DNA of 64,000 bases from Aristolochia californica (taxonomy: Eukaryota; Streptophyta; Magnoliopsida; Piperales; Aristolochiaceae), in the NCBI GenBank assembly GCA_029961685.1, contig JARWKL010000007.1, forward strand, positions 6,654,708 to 6,718,707, given 5' to 3'. The notes beneath the pieces are model-generated. The model was given only the letters and a program-made list of their open reading frames with translations. It had not been told where the DNA came from and did no database searches. The position numbers and the translations under genes were made by a program. Positions 19,247-31,651 of the stretch are shown here, piece by piece. Position 1 is the stretch's first letter. Each line of letters starts with the position of its first letter.

Positions 19247-21831
19247 TCAGTGCCGCATTTCATCTAACTTCTCCCTATAAAGAGCCAAAGTCTGCATACC
19301 AAGAACAACTGGTTTTAGCATCACAAGAGATACGCATTGAAATGTAAATAGATGATCATTGACAGTAGCAAAATGATGATAAGCCCATCTTTAATCACTA
19401 TCTGAATTCACCAACTTTGATCACATGTTGCCTTACAATCGAAACAACATTTTGTTCCTCCAAGAGACTCCTGAGTTAGAGTTTTAATGATTAAGAATGG
19501 TCATGAAGTTCCAACAAGCTTCTAGAGGTTTTATTTCAAAATATGCAAGTTCAGATCAACAGCAGGCAGGTCTGGTTATCAGAATTTTCAGGTTCATTCC
19601 TGGCGATCCATTGTTTTAAGTTTTGATTGCTTGATTGCCTGATGGTCTCCTAGCCGTCAATGCCAGAAGAGTTAATGCCATCTAGAGTAACTAATAACTG
19701 CAAAATATTAAGTCATTAGGGATGTAAACGGATCGGATCTTGGAACTTCGGATCTAATCCAATTTGGATATCCAAAATTTTAGTATTGGATCCAGATCCA
19801 TTTACAGCCATATCAGTAATATTCTCAGAGGCCTATCATCAGAAGTCCGTCTTTTGAAGTAGGGACTACCTGCATCTCATTCTATTAACAAGGATTAGAA
19901 ATTGTTTTGGAAGCATAAAATTGCATACCCTAGTGTAAGCATAGACGCCTGCTTCAGAGGGCCCAATCGGACTTCCTCTTCTAATAAATTTTCCTTCTTT
20001 AAATATGTAAAGCATAGGGATGCCAGTTGATAGCTCTAAGCTTATAACCTGTGACAAGAAACAATTCACAATTAGAACCACCATAATACAACAAAACTAG
20101 TTAATAGATTTTCTGAAGCACTTCCAGCATCACCTCTTGAGACGTTAATTTGTCAAGGTACATAATTATGGATCTCAAAGAATTCCCATGAGCTGCAATC
20201 ATCACATGCTTCCCGGACAAGAGCAAGGGTTCAATCTGCCATGCAATCCATTTCAGTTTTCAGACTTTGACACAGGGAAAACAAATAATGTTCCCAAAGC
20301 CAAGGCAGGTAATGATACATGAAAACAAACGATTCAACCCTTGTAAAGAATCAAACACATCCTCGCATCCTACACATGGAAACATCTAAAAGATACATTG
20401 CCCAAGCACAAAGAGAAATGCCTAACTTTTAGGGAAGGGACAACAACACACTGTCTTAGACATCTCTTCCAAAAGAGAAATATGCCTACTGGTTATGTTT
20501 CTCTTCAGAATGCATTTTCCAAACCTTTCTACAAAATAATAATTAGAGAGAGAGAGAGAGAGAGAGAGGATATCACCATACTTACGTATTCTCTGAAATA
20601 AGCAACAGCTCTCTGTGCACACATTTCTAGGCTCTCGCCATTTGGAGGGGGGATATCATAACTTCGGCGCCATTCATGCACTTGCTCTTTCCCAAATCTG
20701 TCAGCTGTTTCTTGCTTGTTCAGACCCTGTAACTCCCCATACCTGCAATAACAAGCAGCCATGATATACATTTAAAAACTAAACAAAAAAAAAAAATCGG
20801 TTTGATTCAAACTAGAAAATAAAATACATGAATCAGAGGAAAGAGATTTCTTTACATTCTTTCATTCAACTGCCACGCTGTTATGACTGGGATAGACTGT
20901 TTCATTGTTTCTACACTGTAAACCTGACTCCAAAGTTTGGCTTGTTCTGTCTCATTGTGCATTATGATTGGCACCTACAGACATAATCACCAATAAGTTT
21001 CTTATCTCAGGGAGGAGAAGAAAGCAAAAGATACAAGTTGGTACATGTTTAATTCTACCTTCTTCCGACGGTGTTGGGTCATAGCAAGCATTGCAGTCAT
21101 CTGTGCACGGATTAAAGCAGACGTGTAAATCATGTCAACTGGTATATTGCTAATTCTTTTACCAGCTTCAATTGCCTCTTCAACTCCTTTTTTGGTCAAG
21201 GGCACATCCACGCATCCCGTGAACAAATTTTTCTCATTCCACAAAGATTCACCATGGCGAATTAAAATCAAAGCAGTTTCATCTGAATTATAACAGAATA
21301 AATAAAAAATAATGAGATAAGGTAAAAAGAGAAAAACCCAGGAAAGAGCTTTCTCATAATCAGTAAAAAGAAGAGGATGGAAAACTATCCATTCAAATTT
21401 CAAATAATATGATACAATAGGATGAAAAAAAGGACAATACTGGCAATTTCAATTTGAGAAAAATGGTGACACAGAAAATGAAGCACAGGCTACAGTGTTG
21501 ATCAAGCAAGAAGAACAAAAGAAAGTTCAATAAAGGACTCATAAATGATCAGAGGGAGAGTCTTACTTGATTTCTTGTGCGAATCACTGGTCTTGTTGCC
21601 TGAGGTCAACGAGACTGGATCTGCAACTGATGTATTAGATGCGGATGCACGGACCACACTTAATTTTAAGCCAGATGAGTGACAACCTCCTCTTCTCACC
21701 GAGATACTATCACCAGAGATACCCTTCGAAAGTTTAACAGAGACATTCCCAAATCCTTTTAGAGAACCCAAACCATCAAAACGTTCATGGGAGTGAAGGG
21801 TTCTAACAGCTTGGTGAAATGCTACTGCCAT
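19247..21831 (-). CDS. Plastid 2,3-bisphosphoglycerate-dependent phosphoglycerate mutase
   Basis: Seven exons: 21831-21567, 21282-21059, 20974-20856, 20742-20586, 20235-20134, 20048-19929 and 19291-19247. Phases are consistent, 1032 nt, 343 aa. The first about 90 residues are rich in Ser and basic residues with few acidic ones ([18 protein letters not shown]...), a plastid transit peptide. The mature part is a gpmA-type d[23 protein letters not shown] with the phospho-accepting His, [60 protein letters not shown] with the second catalytic His, and [13 protein letters not shown]. It interconverts 3- and 2-phosphoglycerate. Plants mostly use cofactor-independent iPGM in the cytosol, so this dPGM-like form is probably organellar. 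It ends with a short REKLDEMRH tail. Intron 6 carries a MITE-like insertion. Confidence 0.95.
19717..19810. mobile_element. hAT-like MITE in the last intron of the mutase gene
   Basis: A segment of about 94 bp is bounded by imperfect inverted repeats. The left end reads GGATGTAAACGGATCGGATC and the right end, read inward on the other strand, GGCTGTAAATGGATCTGGAT. The interior is a string of GGATC/GGATA/TCCAA words. The TAGGGATGTAAACGG start is typical of short hAT-derived MITEs. Target duplications are not clear. Confidence 0.55.
20545..20569. repeat. (AG)n microsatellite in a mutase intron
   Basis: About 12.5 AG units lie 16 bp inside the intron from the donor of the exon ending at 20,586. 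On the gene strand this is a CT-run. Confidence 0.9.
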
Positions 21832-24011
21832 TCTGAAATATCACCAAACGATTGTAGAAATTATCAGGCGAGACTGGTTTTTGCAGTGGACAGGGCATGA
21901 AGCATAATAAAAAGTCCAAACAAATAGAGCTTAAAGTAGTCCAACTAAGATTATTGAATATGGTAACCAGGGAGGGAAAAAATGAAGAACGACTCTATTT
22001 ACATGAATCGCGATCTTATTTGACAACACCATATCTCCGCCTCAGTAAATGGAAAAGAAAAATTAAATAAATAAACAACAAAATGAATTCCCCACTTTTC
22101 CTTTTTGGTTTCTTTTTTGAAGTAAGGGATGCCTTTACTTCGAGAGCAATTTGTTTTAGTACGAAGAAGTAATTCCTCGTTAAAACATTGAAGCTTCTCA
22201 AATCCAACAGACACGCATCTAAGCTTCACAAATCGTTTTGCAGATGCTTTAACAGTTCTTAAGATAAGAGATAAAATCTGATCAAATTCTATAACCATCT
22301 GACCAGCATACATGAACGGTACAACCGAATAAGAAGTCCATGTACTATTTATCAGAAATCACTCAAAAACATATTTTTCGTTTGTATCTCTTAACCTGAA
22401 ACTAATAATTGAAAAGAAAAGGAGAAGACAATATAAATATAAACACAACGACAGCAAACGAGCTGGTAATCCCAAAAATGCCTAAGATCAACGCCCGAAA
22501 CAATGTCATACAGACATAACATCAGGAAAAACGAAACACTAAAATCCAAGTTCATTCAATTCCATTCTCAAACGCAGCACAAACAAAAGATAACCACCAT
22601 ACAAGCCCAACCAACGGAAAAACCTCCAACCAGTCGTAAGTCCCAAAAACAAGCAAGAACTCCACAACCCTTTTTCGATTTTATAAAACCCAGAGACGGA
22701 AGCTGACCTTTATACAGCAACAGAGGCCAAATAAAAAAAAGGGTCCGTCAAAACCAAAGGAACGCGGCCACTTTCAGAGCCTCAGGAGACAGCAACACAC
22801 AACAGCAGAAGAACACGAGAACTCCAGCAGAGCACGTCGATTCAACACGACAGATGTATATATCGAAGAGATCGTCTACAGATGTAAGAAACTAGGAAAG
22901 CTCCCTCTCTCTCTCTCTCTGTCTCTCGTTGTTATAAGAAAGGAGAATAAGAAGGAGGAAGAGGGTGGCGTAATTTATTGAGCACGACACATCCGACGCC
23001 AAATATTTGGTAGGTGACAAGAGTCGCAGAACTCAGAAGGGGTCATTGGCTTTTGGTAGCATTCTCGGCTGTTTTTTCTCTCTTCAACCAAACGTGACAA
23101 AATTGATTCAGATTTCATAAATATACCCAAATCAAACAGTGAAAACTTCCGAGTTTTCACCCTTCAATAGGCTGCCACTGCTTGGCACGGGTGTCACGCG
23201 GAATCTCAAATGGGATGTTGCTGAATATTCTCCGTGAATCACAAGGATCGGTTTCTAATTTCTACTCTACCTGAAGGTATTCGTACGAATGCAGAATCTG
23301 ATCTTCACAAATTATCAACAGGAAAATATCAAATTTAGTTGTATCTTAAACACATTTTTCAATAGGGAATTTCGTATGAAAAGGGACACTTTGATCTACA
23401 ATAGATTAATCACCATGGTTTGTAACCCAATATCGAGAACTACATTGACAGTGTGAAAATTTGATCCGTCAAATTTATTTGAATTGATTCGTTCGAAGCT
23501 GTGAATTCAAACCAAGTTTAAAATGAGTGATAGATTAGATGACTGCTTTGGTTTTGATGATGGCCATCAGTTTGGTCAAAAAGGGCTCAAAAAAGACTTC
23601 CGAGATGACTGCTTTTAGTATTTGTTCAAGCCATGGAAGCTGCCTATGAAATGCACATTTAGAGTACAAATTTTATAATTAAACAGACTTTTGTCACACA
23701 CGTGAGACATCTTTAAATTGAGACATAGTAAAATATCCCAATAAATTGATGCAAATAGATGGCAAAATTGCAACTACTCCCAAATGGGGTCCAGATTCAT
23801 TCAACAGCACAAATTGGCATTTTGTAAAAACTAAAAAATTATTTTATCTCCTATGATTCGTGTTTGAGAAATTGGGTTGATCACTCACATCTCACAATTT
23901 TTATTTATTTTTCTCTCAATTGTTCATACAATCTGTAAATCACGAGCTGCATAAAACATGGTGCTTCTAATTCAACCTATTTAAGCACAAAAAGGAAAAG
24001 TTGAATTCATC
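21832..24011. other. Upstream region of the mutase gene; no gene seen
   Basis: 22,880-22,930 carries CT dinucleotide repeats and may mark the start of the mutase 5' leader with a leader intron between it and 21,831. This is inference. 23,170-24,011 has no features and presumably includes the 3' UTR of the Ole e 1-like gene. Confidence 0.4.
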
Positions 24012-25205
24012 TCAATCCTCGTATACCTGATATTGTTTGAGCAATTCAGCGCAGCCGGCAATGGGAGCATCCTTGATGAAACCCAGGTTGTTGGCGTAGC
24101 GGGTGGGGGAAGCAATGCCGTTGTTGTTAGTGAGGAAAACGCGGGCACGCTCGCGACCAGGCTCGATGGCCGCACACTCGCTCTGGGAGCTTTGGACAAG
24201 CACAGACTCGCAAATCTGGTCTTCGTGATCATTGGCCACCAGGATTTTGTAGGTTCCCTCCTTGTTAGTTATTCCCTCTGCTGTGTAGAGCACCTTCATC
24301 GTGTCCCTGTCTTTGCATTCGACTCTAACTTTCGCGCCTGTTGAGCAACAGAAAGTGATCAATCAGACAAGATTTTACTACAAATCAGTATTCATGTTTG
24401 GTTTGGGAAAGGATACAGCAATGAAAGCGTCTGAACCATCGTCTTCTATTACACAAAATTACCTGCTAGTACCTCTAAAACTGACGATTGAATCTGTGCC
24501 TAATGGAGTGACCAATCAATCAAACTCGATCTGTGATCAAATATGGACAATGGATTCCAGGAAGTTGCTAACGGGTAGGTTTTAAGTTACAGCCCATTTC
24601 ACAAAACCAGAGAATTGCACAAACAGATTCGTCAATTCGTCTTTAAGAATCACCAGATTAACCAATGGTCGAGACTACAGGGTTTACTCAGGAACGCAGT
24701 AAGCTTCAATTGACCAGCACAATCGAAGCTCCACTTTGGATTAACACCAAGAAACAGATACACCAGAAGGATCTGTACACAGATCTCACACTCTAACCAC
24801 CAACAAATAAACCAGTGACCCCCTAAATTACTGCGTTATCCAGATTATCCACTTAACCGAACGTCTCACTCCTCCAAACATAAAAACATTCATCACAGGG
24901 CACACCTCACAGTTAAGAGCCTCATTTTCTCTCTTTTCAAAAATCAAAACAAAAAGAACAAAACGCAATAACGAATTTTTGTTTCAGATCGAAAGCAGCA
25001 AGTCCGCACCAAAGAACTGAAATGCAAATGCAATGAAAATGATCCACAGATTACCTGGCATGTACTTAGTGTAAGGGGTCTCAAAACCAGCACGGCAAGT
25101 GTCACAGTAGACACGACCCTGAACAGTGAAAACAGTGCGAACAGAGCGAGCAGCGGCGAGGGCTGGGAGGAGGCAGAGGGCAATGAAAATCAGCTGCTTC
25201 GCCAT
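24012..25205 (-). CDS. Pollen Ole e 1-like secreted protein
   Basis: Two exons, 25205-25055 and 24337-24012, with a phase-1 intron, 477 nt, 158 aa. The start MAKQLIFIALCLLPALAAA is a clear signal peptide. The Ole e 1 domain follows: FTVQGRVYCDTCRAGFETP, AKVRVECKD, EGTYKILVANDHEDQICESVLVQSS, SECAAIEPGRERARVFLTNNNG and AGCAELLKQYQVYED. Six cysteines occur in the family spacing. Members are small extracellular proteins, some pollen allergens, others expressed in vegetative tissue. Biochemical roles are largely unknown, so expression in pollen should not be assumed. A CTT-repeat lies just before the ATG on the plus strand (25,220-25,255), in the 5' leader. Confidence 0.95.
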
Positions 25206-25922
25206 GGAAATGATCCCTTCCTTTCTTCTGCTTCTTCTTCTTCTTCTTCTACTGCTCCTTCGTTCGTTCGCTGAGAGAGTAATAGTGACACAGAGAAGGG
25301 AGAGCGAAGCGTGAGGACGTAATAAAGGGCAGAGTGAACGTCGGTGATGAGAATTCACATGGGTGGGAGACAGCGCGTCACGTGCTTTTTGATTGGATGG
25401 GCCCACCTTCGACTTTCGGTGCCATTTTAGGCCGCTTTTTAATCATTAATTAAAGTTTAATTTAAATATAATTATGATATTTAATTTTAGTATTTCTAAG
25501 AGTAAAAATTAATTTGGCTCCTCTTAAACTTATTAATTACCACCACCGACACATTAAATAAAAAAAGTTTAATTAAGAGAGATCCTCAGCTCAGACCAAG
25601 GAAAGGAAGTGCATCGCGGCGGCCATCACGGATCGGAAGCAACACCGCCGCGTGGCTTTCAATGCCTCCGCGTTTTCGTTCGGACTTTACAACATGCACC
25701 CGGCGTAGGATAGACATCACCAAGATTCTTCTGTCCCGAGTCTTTGACCCCAATACTCGCAACCCAATGAAATCATGAGTGCAGAAAAAAAGCAACCTTT
25801 TCATCATTACGAGACGTCGTTATAACCAAAAGTCAAACTAAAACATTCACAATAATTACGAACTCTACCGTCCAATCACTACTAGTCACCGCATAGACAC
25901 AGGGACTCATCCGTCAATTAGC
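25206..25922. other. Upstream region of the Ole e 1-like gene
   Basis: No gene is supported. It includes the leader with its CTT repeat and a short AT-rich tract at 25,430-25,570. Presumably it also holds the 3' UTR of the SOSEKI-like gene. Confidence 0.4.
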
Positions 25923-27500
25923 TCACTTCTTGGACTGATTTTTCGTTGACGTCTTCTTCCTCGGAATACACTTTCCCGTCGCGCCGCCGCCCCGCCGCTG
26001 CCATCATTGCTCTTCTCCGTCACCTCCTCTCCCAACCCCGATTTCTCGCTCCTGTCCCACGTAAAAACCAGTAAGTAATTGACACGTAAATAACGGCATC
26101 ACAACTAGATGAGTGGCTGAGTCGATGTTACCTTTCTTCGTTGTAGGAGGACGATTTCATCAGCGAGGGCTCCGCGCCGACTCGGTTTTCCGTCATCGAC
26201 TCCACGATGCTCCCGCTGAAACACTCCTTGTCCTCCGACTGCTGGTTTCTAAATCTCGGATTCTCGGAAATGTAAACGATCTCTTCATCCCCGATCGATC
26301 TTGCCGTCTTGCACAATACCCCTTTACCCATGCTGCTGCTTTTCCTTGACGCCACGGAGTTGATCGCCCTCGTCACCGACGAGCTCCCGTTTTTCCGAGC
26401 GGAAATGGACCCGCAGGCGATGAGCTGCAAAAACACCGAGCTGTTCCGGGTCATGGCCGATTCCGAGCCCGAATCGTACTCGAGTCGTTGGGTAGTTGAG
26501 GCGTTGTGGGTCTGGTTTTTATCGGAAACCATCGAGGACGACGACGGAGAGGAATCATCGTCGAGGCGGATCTCTGACGTGTTGTTTTGGGCCTTGGTGT
26601 TTTCGTTTTCATTCGTCTCGTCAGTCGAAATGCCGCGCGAGCAACGGGAGGTGTTGGAGCTTCTGTTGCCGTGTTTCTTCTCCTCCTCGATCTCTCCGGT
26701 TTGGACGGGAGGGAGGGGTTTACGCTTTGGGGGAAAACTGGGTTCTGGGTTTTGGTGCCTGGGGCTCACCTGAGGATGCCTGTCTGCAATGAAAAATTCG
26801 AAGAGTGGCATGCAGTACTGGAAAGAAAGTATGACGGACCGAATATAAGCAGAAGTCAGGAAATTTCTTGTTCTGACCTGTGCAGCCATCGATAATCTCG
26901 GAGCCTTTCAGAACGTACTCAGCTCCTTCTGCTGGATACATCACATCGTTCTCGGACAAGTCGTTCCACACATACCCGTTCTTGTAGCTCCTATTACAGA
27001 AAGCCGTAACGCAATTCAGGAACACTGAAGCGAATGATCGGAGGTATAGAAAGTGGATTTCTTGTGCACAAGGATTCTTTGCTAAAGAAGAAAACCAAAT
27101 TATAGATGACGATTACATCTGGAAGGAAGTACCTTTTGCAGGACCAGGAGAAGAGAGACACCATGCCTCTGCCCCTCAGAATATCAAGCCTATCGATCAC
27201 ATCTTAACGAATAATCAAGCAAGAAATTAACAAAAGATCAGTAAAGTTTTCACTGAGAAAAGTAGAAAACGACTGACATGCATCTTTTCGTAGAATGATC
27301 CGTTACATATCGCCTTACCTTTCAAACGTAGCTGTTGGTTGGCCAAGTGAGAAAACTTCATGAAATGTGGGTGTTCAAGCAGCCCATTTCTGCAGAGAAT
27401 ACACAACCCGCACTTTTCTCAACATCCTCGTTTTCGGCTGCATGTAGACTCCAGCTCTATCCGGACTCGCCTCTCGACTCCTTCTGGCTCGAAAATCCAT
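25923..27500 (-). pseudogene. SOSEKI (DUF966/UFC) family polarity gene with two frame breaks
   Basis: Five exons: 27500-27319, 27202-27133, 26990-26878, 26783-26132 and 26051-25923. All splice sites are intact. The N-terminal DIX-like domain reads KVRVVY, LCRNGLLEHPHFMKF, DVIDRLDILRGRGMVSLFSWSCKRSYKNG (in two pieces) and [20 protein letters not shown]. The later family motifs FLQLIACGS, ISENPRFRNQQSEDKECFS, SIVESM, SLMKSSSYNEER and the terminal KCIPRK are present. SOSEKI proteins polymerise through DIX at cell corners and mark polarity. Lesions: in exon 1, after VVY, 2 nt are missing (GTGTATTCTCTG where VVYYLC is expected), giving a stop after about 42 residues. In exon 5 a one-base shift is needed in a GGGGCGGCGGCG run to reach KCIPRK. 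Repaired length would be about 382 aa. It could be a recent pseudogene, a hypomorph starting downstream, or an assembly error. Confidence 0.85.
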
Positions 27501-27594
27501 CTCCCAACCTCCTATTCCTTCCAAACGAAACTTTCAGCTTCTCCTCCCTAGTTCTTATCTACCAGAGTAACAGAAACTTTCTGCACAAAGAGAC

Positions 27595-27601
27595 CTTTAT
27601 A
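27595..27601 (-). promoter_or_regulatory. TATA box of the SOSEKI-like gene
   Basis: TATAAAG on the minus strand lies about 95 bp upstream of the ATG at 27,500. Confidence 0.5.
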
Positions 27602-30600
27602 CGAAGCAGGTCTTTTGGGAGGTCTCGGGGGAAACGCGGAGTTCACGGGGAATAATGGAGATCAACGGTGATTGGTGATTTCTCCCGAAAACGTCAAAAC
27701 GGAGAAGAACTATTTAAATTTTGATGGGTTAGTTTGTTTGTTGCTGTAGGGACAAAAGGCGGGAGAGAAGCAAGCACAGATTGATATTCGAGACTGACGT
27801 CTTTGGGAGGAACTGCAGGTCAGACATTAAAAGTTTTTTTAATCGGACCCTCTCGAGTCCTCTACTATAGGAACTGGGCAGTACCTCGCGAAACGTTGGA
27901 TCATCTCACTGAAGCCGTCTGGTTATCATCGAATAGTTTCAGGAATAGAAAATTCACATTGTCACTGTCTCACAGGGAGAAAAGCTCAACAATGTTTTTT
28001 TCCCTATGCCATGCCTTTAATCACAAAGAAAGAACGTCTTGGCAGATAGATGTTAACCTTGTTACTGTAAATTTTCCTCCTCATTTTAGATGACTGTTTG
28101 TGAGAGAATTCAGTGATTCACAACTCCTCGTCAAATCAAACCGGGTGAACTGGATCATGAACTTCTCTATGGTCTTATCCGGGTAGCTGAGGGGATCTTA
28201 GAGGCAGAAAGCACCGGCAGCAGCAGATGCCTCCAAAAAGGATTTCCGGTGCTCGAAAGTCGAAATATGATCGTAGCTTTCGGCTCCGATGTGAGCCAAA
28301 ATCTACAATATCGCAGAAGACGCAGTAACTATGTACAGGAATACGTACAAAAAAATGTCAAATCGTAGGTAACTATCCCATTTTCCTCCAATGAGTAATT
28401 CGAGAATTTGGTATAAATAAATGATAATTTCGTTATTGTTGGCCATTTGCATTTACTGCTTCATCCAGTTTCTGGAGAATCTGGACATGGTTGCAGTCGA
28501 CTTTTTAGATCATCATCCATGTTTGACGAAATACCACAACGAAAGTCAACGAAGGTCTCCATCATCGTCCCTCAATCTGCCACAGCAATTCATCTTGCAG
28601 ATTTGCAGTGATGCAAAACGAAGATTACCCTTTTGCTCCGTGAAACTGGTTCAGACTTCCGAGAATGCCACTTTTATGAACACACGGATGGACGATGTAA
28701 ACCCGTCCCTTCGTACGGCGATTGAGATTTTCTGTAAATGAACATGGACATTTTCTGTATTGAGAATGAAAAGATCAACCCAGGGAATAACTGAAGATTA
28801 TCCGGCAACACGAGGGCGAGACGGGGAAATAGGGCTACGTCTAAAAGCAACTCCATGGCTGAAGGGATCAGAGCTTCCGAAACCATTTAACTCCACGTCC
28901 AGAGAGTCGTCTTTGATGGAAAAGAGCAGAAACGGTAACTATTTAACTAGTTAAGACTTCATACAGAGATGAACAGAATGGAGGCTGCCATTAACCCAAA
29001 GAAAGTCAGGATCAGATTCAGGCCCACTACCCAAGGCGCCAATGAGATAACGCCGATTTCACGACGACGATGAAACTCTAGCATTGCATTCACATAAGAC
29101 TCACAGTAAAGAAAATTGGGTCCAAGCAATCTTCTCCACAGCAGATTCCCCATTCCCAACTTGATACTGGACATAGTGAAACTCCATCAAAGTCGATTCA
29201 CACCGGTATTCTGTAAATTTGGCTCAGAAACCTGTGGCCAAGCTAAAGTCTCACTCAGAAGTCTAATATCTTGACCTCAAATCAACCTTTCAGCTATTCG
29301 GAAGGGTGGATTAAACCGTCGCTGTTCGATGCAATACCCAATAATGATGTCCTGGTATCCGTTAGTGTTCTTGATGTCCTTTGCTGGGACTATTGAGGGG
29401 TGAGTTCCAAATAACGAACGGTTAAGGTCTAGAAAAAAGCCATAAGAGGTTTTGACGGTAAGATCACATGCTCGATCAAGATGTAAAAAATCCTTGAACT
29501 GACTTCGATCATAGACATGATAGTAAAAGGAATTGGTAATCGATCTCAGGAACACTTTCATTGTGGAAGAAGATTTCATGTTTATCATGGAAAGCAGAAT
29601 GAACGCTGTAAGAATTCCAGTTGGATGGTGGATTGCCTATGATCACTCGCCTCCTAAAGCCTTACGTGGGGGGGTCACTGAGTGCTCTGGATAAAATTTT
29701 CTCATGGGCGCAGTAATTGGATCATCATCTCCAATGCCACTAGCATCAACGAGTTACCATCACGAAGCCATGCTTTCATCTGCCCATAGGCTTTCCGCTT
29801 TCATTTATAAACTCTTTTCTTCCATGGAAACAAAAAACAAAAACAGCCTGCTTCACTACAGAAGTTCATGCACAGCGCTCTGCAGCAGATGCTTATATTT
29901 TAAACCAAGCGAACTTAAGTTTCATCTGAACTTTCGATTATAAATTTGAAGAGGACTATGAGACACAATCACCAATGCCAACAGTGAAAGTCTCTAAGGA
30001 TCCAAGGAGCAATCACACAATACCTAAAGTCTTTAACTGTGATAGTTTTGTTCTTCAAGTTTTACCCTCAAAAAGATGGGTACCATGTCCTGTCCAGGGA
30101 GAATTGAAGCCTCTAGCTGCCTTAGCCAATACCAACAGGTGTCCCACAAATAGATTCTCGAAGTAAGGATGTCAATAGGGAATTTATTTTGCAGTGGGTA
30201 TTTCAAAATTTGGTTTCCATGGGCTGCTTATGTTAAAGATTGCAAAGAAGGTATTAATCGTCCGTATGCACAACATCTGTTCTCAAATATGATTACATCA
30301 TCAGATTATGGAGAACAGAATCACAGGTTTATAAGCGAATGTTTCTGTTATTAAACCAACACCTTCAAAGGATCCTGTCAGCTGTTTTCCTTGTTATAAC
30401 TTCCCCATTTTTTTTACAGTTCTTGTATGGCAATATAAATCTTTCAGCAAAAATAAGTCGTTATAATGAAAACTGAAATTCCTGTCAACCATGAACTGAA
30501 TCATTATGCAGAACAGGAATTTCTAATAATCTGCAAAACAGAGGTTCCTGACTAAAAGGAAAATTAGTTTCCATGAACTTCAATACTTTGAGCATCCACC

Positions 30601-31651
30601 TGCATTCTTTTGATTCTGAAAAATGAATATATACCCTATATTCTCCTCTTCAAAGCCAATGACCCAGAAAAGCAGGACCAATCTCTATTCCTATAATCCC
30701 TAGGGAAACCTCCATAATTTCCAATCCCATTTCCCATAAAAAGAAAAGATGATGGGGGAAATACCAGAGAACTAACAAAGATGTGACCTTAGAACACTAT
30801 GTAAACAAACGATCATTTATTCTGTAAAGCAAAGCTGGTTTACTTTTACACTGCACACAACAGAAATACAGCATTTTAGATGATCAAAACAAAAATATCA
30901 TATTCATTAATTCCTTATTTCCACTAATTAGTTATCAGTCCATATTCTCTGACCATTCCAAATAACAGAATGCTATCTAAAGACTCAAAAATTCAAAAAT
31001 TCAAAAAAAAAAAAAAGTATGACATTCATCATTATTGAGGTTTTCTTTTTGAGATAGAGGAAGAGCAAAACAAGCAGATAAAAAGGAACTTGTTAATAAC
31101 TTGATTATACAGATCGAGCCTGCAAGTTTCGTAGCACCACGACTGCTAACATTAGCAACAAGTACATTCGTCTTCAATGCTTGAGGATCAATTGGTTTCA
31201 TCGATTCTTTTCAGGGAACTAGACCCGTGAAGAAGATGATATAAATCCACAAAGGAAGGACAAGTTAAAAACCAACTAAAACACTTACAGGACATAAAGC
31301 TCTATTCAATGAAATTGAAAGACAGAGTCTTTAATGGCAACAAACAAGAAATAGAAATTCAAGAGAAATGGAATAAAACCATATCTGACAACACATTGAA
31401 AACTAATGCTAAACATCAGATTACCAAGACTCAAGATTCACCACCACTTCCGTGAGACGATCGAATTCACCTACCACTGGTATTCTATACCATAGATTGT
31501 ACACCTAGACTAAAGAAAAGCTAAACGTAACAACAGATTATATCTTAAACTCTAAAAAACACATTGGAAAGAATAGTAATGAAAGAAAGAGCAGACATAC
31601 TTCAAATTCCTTTTCCAGTTGTATACACCGAAAGTTCACCAATTTGATCAG
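27602..31651. other. Unassigned 4-kb region between SOSEKI-like and hyccin genes
   Basis: No gene is recognised. On the minus strand two frames look protein-like but match nothing I know. One covers 29,588-29,277 (103 aa, containing YGFFLDLNRSLFGTHPSIV). The other covers 29,174-28,959 (ending in a hydrophobic segment LNLILTFFGLMAASILFISV, a plausible C-terminal membrane anchor). A third stretch near 28,310-28,210 reads ILAHIGAESYDHISTFEHRK before a stop. They could be exons of one unknown or broken gene. The rest is AT-rich and featureless. Confidence 0.3.

Noticed and set aside
26309..26773. 154-codon plus-strand frame
   Set aside because: Antisense to the large SOSEKI exon 4. No known domain.
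30165..30200. AGGATGTCAATAGGG as a hAT MITE terminus
   Set aside because: No matching inverted partner was found nearby.
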